64,000 bases of DNA from Limanda limanda. Taxonomy: Eukaryota > Chordata > Actinopteri > Pleuronectiformes > Pleuronectidae. The stretch is taken from positions 2,938,001 to 3,002,000 of the forward strand of contig NC_083645.1 in assembly GCF_963576545.1 (NCBI RefSeq), given 5' to 3'. The notes beneath the pieces were generated by a model. The model was not told where the DNA came from and ran no database searches. It was given only the letters and a program-made list of their open reading frames with translations. Position numbers and translations under genes: made by a program. Below, one piece after another: positions 56,340 to 64,000 of the stretch; positions within the stretch are counted from its first letter, which is position 1, and the number at the start of each line of letters is the position of its first letter.

Positions 56340-56554
56340 TTAAACTTTGTTTTTGAGAGTTGTGATTCGATTCTTGACATAGAATTTTATGCCCAACCAA
56401 TTTCGGTCCTTCAGTGCAGTTTTTTCCATTTGAAGGCACTTATCACAGTCACTTTTCCCTGGAACACGGCATGAAGTGATGAAGTACATCAAGTGTTTTT
56501 CCACAGCACGGATCTCCTCTGTCTCCCACTTTTTTCTCTTTAAAGGTTGGCGAC
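56340..56554 (-). CDS. recombinase-like gene copy B: last coding exon
   Basis: TTTTACAG acceptor. Phase-1 entry gives GRQPLKRKKWETEEIRAVEK, HLMYFITSCRVPGKSDCDKC, LQMEKTALKDRNWLGIKFYV, KNRITTLKNKV and TAA at 56340-56342. The start is basic (RQPLKRKK, nuclear-localisation-like), followed by a compact Trp/Cys-bearing helical domain with CRVPGK and CDKC. I know similar C-termini from uncharacterised fish proteins; the function may be DNA or RNA binding. Intact in this copy. Confidence 0.7.
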
Positions 56555-56687
56555 CTGTAAAACAATTAACACAAATAAATATTCACAATTGAAGGGTTGA
56601 GCTCTGTACACACAGTGCAGCAACATAAACACACTGACACTCAAACATTAAATTCAACAGTAACAAACTTCGATCTTAAAACTTTAC

Positions 56688-56825
56688 CTCTTCCCCTTTT
56701 TGGTGACTGGCAGTGAGAAGCTTGTTGAGGTGTCAGAGGGCCCTGCTCTGGTGCTGCATTGCTATGACCCACATCTGGCATTGCAGGGTCTTTCTCTTCC
56801 CTCTGACTGGATGTGACCCGACTCT
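56688..56825 (-). CDS. recombinase-like gene copy B: penultimate exon
   Basis: 138 nt between GATTTTCAG and GTAAAG, phase 1 to phase 1. It encodes ESRVTSSQREEKDPAMPDVG and HSNAAPEQGPLTPQQASHCQ then SPKRGR, an unstructured linker leading into the basic start of the last exon. Confidence 0.65.
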
Positions 56826-57230
56826 CTGAAAATCAGAAGAAAACTAATTACAAAAAGAAAAGTAATTCTAAAGTATTAGTCATTCTTCAGTAAATTTGTA
56901 TTCAGGATTTGTATCAGGGCAGATCCGGGCATGTATTAATGTATTTTTACTTAGCCTAATTTATCTTTTAGAGAAAGAGACGGGAGAAAGAGAAAAAAGA
57001 AAGCTGAGGTGAGAGTTGCCAACACCATCATTGTAAATTAGTTATACTAATAAAGTGCAGTGCTGTAGATCTGCAGGTGTGTTTGTATTATTCTATGATC
57101 AATTTGCCATCATGTCTAAGCTTATAAGAGATGATTTCAGTGATAAGTTATAGCCATAGACTGCACGTCTTTTAAATCAGACTTCTACAAAGAAAATATT
57201 AGTATATGGTGCGATCACTGTCTCTCATAC

Positions 57231-57354
57231 CAGCTAGATCATCACTGAAAATGTCCTGGACTGAGCGTTTCTGTAGTTCCAACAGAGTGAGACATCTTCC
57301 CTCGAGCTGAGACAGTGTCACGTCAATGGTAGGAGTCACATTCTCCCAGTTAAT
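57231..57354 (-). CDS. recombinase-like gene copy B: 124-nt exon
   Basis: Encodes INWENVTPTIDVTLSQLEGR, CLTLLELQKRSVQDIFSDDL, AG before a GTATGAG donor (phase 1 out). The acceptor GAATGAAAG is weak and implies phase 0, but the previous exon ends in phase 1. Joining as drawn would give GAT TAA. Either an extra small exon exists, another acceptor is used, or the gene is disabled here; copy A has the same problem. Confidence 0.5.
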
Positions 57355-57566
57355 CTTTCATTCATATCGTCAGTAATATAGGTTTATCAACTTAACATTT
57401 TTGACCCAGGACCTCCAGCATTTGAATCAAATAGCTCGTGAAAAAATATGTGTCAGATGCACATTTAGATATGCACATGCATATATTTAGATGCATACAA
57501 TAATTGGATAGCACATCCTTGAATACAAAGGCATGGTTAAATTCAAGGCCATATGAAACTACTTAC

Positions 57567-57620
57567 CTTGTGAATCTGACTCACACGCCACCTCAGTGTC
57601 ACTGTCCATCTGCACATTCT
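57567..57620 (-). CDS. recombinase-like gene copy B: 54-nt exon
   Basis: AACTCACAG acceptor, 18 codons in phase 1 (ENVQMDSDTEVACESDSQ), GTAAGT donor. Acidic linker. Next to it at 57640-57652 is a G-run that differs in length from copy A. Confidence 0.65.
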
Positions 57621-57819
57621 CTGTGAGTTAGTGGGGGTTGGGGGGGGGGGGGGTGGGAGGGGAGAGAATAACTGTTAGTGCAATTTATTGATTCTGACGT
57701 GCTCCAATTTTACCCTAAAAAAGCATGCGAGATATTGGAGATAAATATTGTTTGATCACTTTATATAAATACATTTTATTTTATGCAGAGAAATGTGAAG
57801 AAAGATGAATAATTAATAC

Positions 57820-59890
57820 CCTCAGGATCAATGTTGATTTCATCCAGGGTCTTGCCCTTGAATTCTGCCAGGCGTCCTTGGTCCAGAGCCATGAGAACTT
57901 TGCTAATTTTAGCAAGTTGGAGGGTGCCCTCAGGAAGTCTGTAGAACTGCCGATGCACTCTAATGTCATGGCCGAGAAAATCAGCTAACTGATCCAGTTC
58001 TGTATTACTGAGGTTGAGAACTTGAGACAGAGTTCCTGTTTGTTTGCGCAGTTTTGTAGAGGTGAGGCTTTCTGGACTTTTTGCACCACAGACTTTGGCG
58101 AAGTGTCGAAGGCAATCAGACCCACGGTAGCAGGTAAAAGCGGAGGGTCTTGCAAACAAGTAAATGTTCTCCTGAGGAACCCCACATTCCTGCCGTTTGC
58201 TGACCAGCAGATCCAAAGCTTGTTGCATTGCTGGGGTCAAAAGCACAGGTACCTTTCTTCCCCTTTTTCCTCTTATCTCTATCCTCCGGAAATGTTGACA
58301 GAGTTTCTTTTCTAGGTCTGAGAGGGCTTCATTTACATCTTCATGTGGGTCAGATGAATCCTCACTCAAATAAGCAGAGAGAGGCATTTTTGACACCTCC
58401 CCTGCTCTTCGTCGATTGAACAAAATCACTTGTGTCATCGTGATCTTTGCCAGCTGTGACCATGTCTGGGGGGATGTCTCTGTGGACAGCTTACTGTGAA
58501 TATCTTGTTGCTGCACATCTAAATAAGAATGGAGAGTCTGGACGTCTTTTGTGAATGGAAGCAACAGAGGGGCATTCCACTTAGATTCCTGAAGTGTTCT
58601 CAGTGATGCAGATGATATCATTTCATTCCATCTACTTTCATACACTCTGCGGAATGTACGAGCCTCTTTTGCTGCATTGTAGTTGGTCTGTACATGTGCA
58701 CGGCTTTCAACAAGCATTGAAATCTTTGTCAAGCTATGTCCAATTTTGAGGGCAAGACTTGGGCTCTTAAATGAATTGGTTTCACTGTCATGGCCAGCTA
58801 AAAGTTTTACTGCTTGAACAAGATGCAAAAAATTTGCAGGTTTGATGTGGTCTTGAATTGTCGTCAAGGGAGTGGTTTTCCTTGAGCATACCAGAAGCCT
58901 TCCCAGCTCTCTCAGTTTCTGCCGAATGTATTCATGTTTGCAAACACCAAAGCCAAGACGATTATACAGATGCTCACCATACTCCATAATACAGACATCA
59001 GACTTGACTGCAGAATATACTTCATCTTGAATCATGTTGCTTAACAGCTTCCAAAATTCGACTTTCACACCAGGTGGTGGAGGTATGGAAAATGCACAGA
59101 GTGCCTGGACACGGGTTTTGCCAGGTTTTTTGGAAACAGCAGGCTTGAACTTGCAGATCATCATGTGCCGCCAAAGGAGTTTCTTTGCAAAAAAGCCCTG
59201 ACAATACGTGCAATGCAGGAACTTCAGTGCTTCGGAATCCTGTTTTGGCTGCTTGCGAGGAACAAGATCTCCAACACCTGCATTTAATACCTCAACATTG
59301 TGCGCGAAGTTGCCTCTATTTCTCAAATGCTCCAGATGCATTCTCCGTTCTTTAGAGCCTTTTGGGAAGGACACAGCCAGTGCCACCTCTGGCATATTGA
59401 TATGCGCACGCTCCAAATGCCTTGCCATTTTCCCAACCCCCATCTTACAGTACAAACAATAATATTTCTTGTTGTACATCCTGGAACCATTGTCTTTTTT
59501 ACAAACAGCATGTATGGAAAGTGAACCCTCAGCCAAACCATCATGTTGGGAAGAAGAACTGTCAGGAATGTTTTGCTCCAGATCCGCAGTCGACGTTTCG
59601 AAAAGGTCTCCCGTGTCTCGACCCCTGGTTACAGCTTGCTTTTTAGGTCTTTCACCTGTGCCGCTTCCTGTTCTTGAGGGTGACCGTCCTCTTTTACGCA
59701 GCTTTGTAGAGCAATTGTTCAGTTCGGTCAGTGAGGGCATGATATTCCTCTGGTCACCTGGATCGAAAGCTTCAGTTGTGTCTGTTCCATCAGATGAATC
59801 CTGACTGGTGTCAGGAATGTATTCTTCTTCACTGCCATCTGTGGTGAAGGCCAAAGTCTCGTCTGAATCGAACTGAATCTGGTTGTTCAT
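57820..59890 (-). CDS. recombinase-like gene copy B: main exon, two zinc fingers plus tyrosine-recombinase-like domain
   Basis: The frame enters after a CATCTTTAAAG acceptor at ATG (59888-59890) and leaves at GAGG|GTATTA (57819/57820), giving about 690 codons. Residues 1-60 are acidic (SEEEYIPDTSQDSSD). Residues 63-85 are basic (KLRKRGRSPSR, RPKKQ), likely nuclear localisation. Zinc finger 1 uses C145, C148, H158 and H163; zinc finger 2 uses C227, C230, H242 and C246. A helical region 270-480 (QLVQAVKLLAGHDSE-type) resembles a core-binding domain. The catalytic-like part is 485-690: FNRRRAGEVSKM (R493-495, box I), STKLRKQTGTL (R615, box II with His replaced by Lys/Thr), LGHDIRVHRQFYRL (H641, Y650). 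This R..R..H..Y order with terminal Tyr is that of tyrosine recombinases. The closest relatives I can think of are Crypton-like fish genes. No stop or frameshift over 2 kb suggests recent function. Confidence 0.8.
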
Positions 59891-60036
59891 CTTTAAAGAT
59901 GAAAATGTACATTAAATTAAAGTCAGCACACTAATTAAACATTTACTATAAACACTTCACACAAAATGCAAAGTATCAGTAAAGAAATGTTAAGCAGATG
60001 CATTCATCTTTTGTATATATTGTGTGTGTTCCTTAC
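59891..60036 (-). other. copy B intron between 62-aa exon and main exon
   Basis: 146-bp intron with GTAAGG donor and CTTTAAAG acceptor, containing a (GT)n-like patch. Confidence 0.6.
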
Positions 60037-60222
60037 CTGTACGCTTTTGGTCTTCCCAAGCCGTGGTATTGAATCTCGGTTCCGTTTGGAGAGGCTAAAT
60101 TCAGAGTCAGAATCTGAATTCTTGGATGGACTATGTGATATATCAGAATCTGTGTAAACCACAAGAGATGACTTCATTCCAACTTTTTGCATTGGAATAT
60201 GCAGTACTGGTTCATCTGGGCC
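60037..60222 (-). CDS. recombinase-like gene copy B: 62-aa exon
   Basis: Acceptor TTTCTATAG, then GPDEPVLHIPMQKVGMKSSL, VVYTDSDISHSPSKNSDSDS, EFSLSKRNRDSIPRLGKTKS, VQ and a GTAAGG donor. Phase 0 on both sides, in frame with the 102-nt exons upstream and the main exon downstream. Ser/Asp-rich and probably disordered, with casein-kinase-like acidic serines. Missing from copy A because of its rearrangement. Confidence 0.7.
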
Positions 60223-60741
60223 CTATAGAAAATAAAGGACATATTTAAGAAATAATATAGTTACGATACAAAGATTCAAATTGGCTCTGATTTCTGTCTT
60301 AACTATATTGCCAGCTATAGCACTGCTGGACGCATTACAGTTGAGAAAAAGTTAAGGTGGAGTCTGGAAGGTGGAATTGACCTGTGACCAACAACTGGTA
60401 TGACTGGTAGAATGCAAACTCAGCTCAAGTCCAAAGACATGTGTCTTACATGGTGTTCTTTAAGTTTAAGGACAGAAAAAAATCAAATATGTGTAATTTA
60501 ATGTGTACTTTATGAATCAGCTGCCGTGGTCCCCACAAAAACAAGTGACCTGACTGGAGTGTTTGAGACTGGTCTTATAAAAGGACACCGACTGGTCCCC
60601 ATAAAACCACCAAAACCAGCATGTGCTTGGTAAATACATTTGAAATAAGATCAAACTAAATGTACATTCAAGTTCAATCACTTCTACAATGACTAAAGAG
60701 TAAAGACATTATATACAATTTATTCAGACACAAATCAGTAC

Positions 60742-60843
60742 CTGGTTCTTGAAGAATGATGGTGTCTGAGGATCCTTCTCAGGAGTCATGGCGATCTCAG
60801 CCTCAAAAGAGTCAGTGACAGCGACAGTTGAATGTCCAGCAAC
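60742..60843 (-). CDS. recombinase-like gene copy B: repeated 102-nt exon, unit 1
   Basis: TTCTTCAG acceptor, 34 codons VAGHSTVAVTDSFEAEIA and MTPEKDPQTPSFFKNQ, GTACTG donor. Phase 0 to phase 0. The internal ATG in GATCGCCATGACT could start translation. It is the most 3' unit, adjacent to the 62-aa exon. Confidence 0.6.
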
Positions 60844-61513
60844 CTGAAGAATGAGTTTAACATCATTATTGAGTAGCTGGTGAGCAGGAGCAATATTTCA
60901 ATTAAATTACAATAGCAATAGGCAGAATCAAAATACCTGTATCTGACTCAAAATCATTCTAACTTTACAAAGATTCAATTGGCTCTGAATTCTGTGATAA
61001 ATATATTATATGGTGCTTTTTAAGTTTAAGGACAGAAAAGATCAAATATGTGTAATTTAATGCGTACTTTATGAATCCCCTGCCGTGGTCCCCACAAAAA
61101 CAAGTGACCTGACTGGAGTGTTTGAGACTGGTCTTCTAAAAGGACGAAATTGACCTGTGACCAACAACTGGTATGACTGGTAGAATGCAAACTCAGCTCA
61201 TGTCCAAAGACATGTGTCTTACATAGTGTTCTTTAAGTTTAAGGACAGAAAAAAATCAAATATGTGTAATTTAATGTGTACTTTATGAATCAGCTGCCGT
61301 GGTCCCCACAAAAACAAGTGACCTGACTGGAGTGTTTGAGACTGGTCTTATAAAAGGACACTGACTGGTCCCCATAAAACCACCAAAACCAGCATGTGCT
61401 TGGTAAATACATTTGAAATAAGATCAAACTAAATGTACATTCAAGTTCAATCACTTCTACAATGACTAAAGAGTAAAGACATTATATACAATTTATTCAG
61501 ACACAAATCAGTA

Positions 61514-61615
61514 CCTGGTTCTTGAAGAATGATGGTGTCTGAGGATCCTTCTCAGGAGTCATGGCGATCTCAGCCTCAAAAGAGTCAGTGACAGCGACAG
61601 TTGAATGTCCAGCAA
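61514..61615 (-). CDS. repeated 102-nt exon, unit 2
   Basis: Same sequence and splice sites as unit 1; open throughout. Confidence 0.55.
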
Positions 61616-62287
61616 CCTGAAGAATGAGTTTAACATCATTATTGAGTAGCTGGTGAGCAGGAGCAATATATCAATTAAATTACAATAGCAATAGGCAGAA
61701 TCAAAATACCTGTATCTGACTCAAAATCATTCTAACTTTACAAAGATTCAATTGGCTCTGAATTCTGTGATAAATATATTATATGGTGCTTTTTAAGTTT
61801 AAGGACAGAAAAGATCAAATATGTGTAATTTAATGCGTACTTTATGAATCACCTGCCGTGGTCCCCACAAAAACAAGTGACCTGACTGGAGTGTTTGAGA
61901 CTGGTCTTCTAAAAGGACGAAATTGACCTGTGACCAACAACTGGTATGACTGGTAGAATGCAAACTCAGCTCATGTCCAAAGACATGTGTCTTACATAGT
62001 GTTCTTTAAGTTTAAGGACAGAAAAAAATCAAATATGTGTAATTTAATGTGTACTTTATGAATCAGCTGCCGTGGTCCCCACAAAAACAAGTGACCTGAC
62101 TGGAGTGTTTGAGACTGGTCTTATAAAAGGACACTGACTGGTCCCCATAAAACCACCAAAACCAGCATGTGCTTGGTAAATACATTTGAAATAAGATCAA
62201 ACTAAATGTACATTCAAGTTCAATCACTTCTACAATGACTAAAGAGTAAAGACATTATATACAATTTATTCAGACACAAATCAGTAC

Positions 62288-62389
62288 CTGGTTCTTGAAG
62301 AATGATGGTGTCTGAGGATCCTTCTCAGGAGTCATGGTGATCTCAGCCTCAAAAGAGTCAGTGACAGCGACAGTTGAATGTCCAGCAAC
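62288..62389 (-). CDS. repeated 102-nt exon, unit 3
   Basis: Same exon with one change just before the internal ATG (GTCATGGTG on the plus strand), giving Thr for Ala at that codon. Splice sites intact. Confidence 0.55.
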
Positions 62390-63060
62390 CTGAAGAATGA
62401 GTTTAACATCATTATTGAGTAGCTGGTGAGCAGGAGCAATATTTCAATTAAATTACAATAGCAATAGGCAGAATCAAAATACCTGTATCTGACTCAAAAT
62501 CATTCTAACTTTACAAAGATTCAATTGGCTCTGAATTCTGGGATAAATATATTATATGGTGCTTTTTAAGTTTAAGGACAGAAAAGATCAAATATGTGTA
62601 ATTTAATGCGTACTTTATGAATCACCTGCCGTGGTCCCCACAAAAACAAGTGACCTGACTGGAGTGTTTGAGACTGGTCTTCTAAAAGGACGAAATTGAC
62701 CTGTGACCAACAACTGGTATGACTGGTAGAATGCAAACTCAGCTCATGTCCAAAGACATGTGTCTTACATAGTGTTCTTTAAGTTTAAGGACAGAAAAAA
62801 ATCAAATATGTGTAATTTAATGTGTACTTTATGAATCAGCTGCCGTGGTCCCCACAAAAACAAGTGACCTGACTGGAGTGTTTGAGACTGGTCTTATAAA
62901 AGGACACTGACTGGTCCCCATAAAACCACCAAAACCAGCATGTGCTTGGTAAATACATTTGAAATAAGATCAAACTAAATGTACATTCAAGTTCAATCAC
63001 TTCTACAATGACTAAAGAGTAAAGACATTATATACAATTTATTCAGACACAAATCAGTAC

Positions 63061-63162
63061 CTGGTTCTTGAAGAATGATGGTGTCTGAGGATCCTTCTCA
63101 GGAGTCATGGCGATCTCAGCCTCAAAAGAGTCAGTGACAGCGACAGTTGAATGTCCAGCAAC
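63061..63162 (-). CDS. repeated 102-nt exon, unit 4
   Basis: Identical to unit 1 in coding content, with intact acceptor and donor. Confidence 0.55.
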
Positions 63163-63833
63163 CTGAAGAATGAGTTTAACATCATTATTGAGTAGCTGGT
63201 GAGCAGGAGCAATATTTCAATTAAATTACAATAGCAATAGGCAGAATCAAAATACCTGTATCTGACTCAAAATCATTCTAACTTTACAAAGATTCAATTG
63301 GCTCTGAATTCTGGGATAAATATATTATATGGTGCTTTTTAAGTTTAAGGACAGAAAAGATCAAATATGTGTAATTTAATGCGTACTTTATGAATCACCT
63401 GCCGTGGTCCCCACAAAAACAAGTGACCTGACTGGAGTGTTTGAGACTGGTCTTCTAAAAGGACGAAATTGACCTGTGACCAACAACTGGTATGACTGGT
63501 AGAATGCAAACTCAGCTCATGTCCAAAGACATGTGTCTTACATAGTGTTCTTTAAGTTTAAGGACAGAAAAAAAATCAAATATGTGTAATTTAATGTGTA
63601 CTTTATGAATCAGCTGCCGTGGTCCCCACAAAAACAAGTGACCTGACTGGAGTGTTTGAGACTGGTCTTATAAAAGGACACTGACTGGTCCCCATAAAAC
63701 CACCAAAACCAGCATGTGCTTGGTAAATACATTTGAAATAAGATCAAACTAAATGTACATTCAAGTTCAATCACTTCTACAATGACTAAAGAGTAAAGAC
63801 ATTATATACAATTTATTCAGACACAAATCAGTA

Positions 63834-63935
63834 CCTGGTTCTTGAAGAATGATGGTGTTTGAGGATCCTTCTCAGGAGTCATGGCGATCTCAGCCTCAAA
63901 AGAGTCAGTGACAGCGACAGTTGAATGTCCAGCAA
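63834..63935 (-). CDS. repeated 102-nt exon, unit 5
   Basis: One synonymous change (GTGTTTGAGG on the plus strand); splice sites intact. Further units may lie beyond the window. Confidence 0.55.
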
Positions 63936-64000
63936 CCTGAAGAATGAGTTTAACATCATTATTGAGTAGCTGGTGAGCAGGAGCAATATTTCAATTAAAT

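Larger units (their letters stand above)
60374..64000. repeat. tandem array, period about 773 bp, containing a coding exon in each unit
   Basis: The same block (for example ATTGACCTGTGACCAACAAC at 60374, 61146, 61919, 62692, 63465) repeats to the window end, so at least 4.7 units. Each unit holds one 102-nt exon and two internal copies of a GACTGGAGTGTTTGAGACTG segment. Units are nearly identical. The array runs off the window. Confidence 0.95.

Noticed and set aside
59208..59804. Plus-strand frames opposite the recombinase main exon
   Set aside because: Overlap the zinc-finger coding exon antisense, with no motif of their own.

Overview
The window looks like teleost (probably percomorph) fish genomic DNA. 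It is AT-rich and intron-dominated, it is packed with fish-type transposons (L2, L1 and Tx1 LINEs, hAT elements, MITEs, a Tc1 end), and coding pieces sit between GT/AG splice signals. There are no bacterial operons, tRNAs, CRISPR arrays or complete rRNA genes. Most open frames are fragments of mobile elements; several others are accidental frames in repeats.

Layout. 1-6.8 kb: two pieces of a Tx1-clade LINE (an ORF2 tail, then an ORF1/ORF2 remnant), a CpG-rich MITE-like block, a possible solo LTR, a TTAA-flanked MITE and a decayed L1. 6.8-22 kb: mostly non-coding, with small L2, hAT, SINE-like and LINE scraps, one orphan terminal exon (10.4 kb) and an L1 3' end with poly(A) (21.2-22.0 kb). 22.8-28.8 kb: one long minus-strand L2 LINE (esterase-like ORF1, endonuclease, reverse transcriptase, 3' UTR) interrupted by a hAT element with an exact 8-bp target duplication; that hAT carries a scrap of 18S rRNA/ITS1. 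30-35.2 kb: decayed transposon-associated genes, namely a SAM/PB1-like teleost family in two blocks and a minus-strand nuclease-like gene ending in a CXC cysteine domain. 36.5-39 kb: an L1 with an apparently inverted 5' piece. 39-42 kb: repeat fragments and a 169-bp (CA)n tract.

42-64 kb is the most unusual part. It holds two related minus-strand copies of a multi-exon gene for a two-zinc-finger tyrosine-recombinase-like protein. Copy B (56.3-64 kb and beyond) keeps a 2071-bp main exon with candidate catalytic residues R493-495, R615, H641 and Y650, downstream exons ending in a basic C-terminal domain, and an upstream 102-bp phase-0 exon repeated five times in a tandem array with a period of about 773 bp. 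Copy A (45.0-50.8 kb) has the same exon order, but its main exon is broken by an internal inversion and deletions that remove the catalytic C-terminus; its probable promoter and first exon lie at 50.7-50.84 kb. On the 3' side of A there are three exact 780-bp tandem units; B has one. Between the copies lies a 2.9-kb hAT with perfect 8-bp target duplications, enclosing a 2.3-kb foldback whose arms of about 700 bp are built from a 21-bp palindromic repeat.

No gene here can be tied to a named host pathway. The recombinase-like genes resemble mobile or domesticated Crypton-type YR genes. That assignment is inference from motifs and memory, not from a search.
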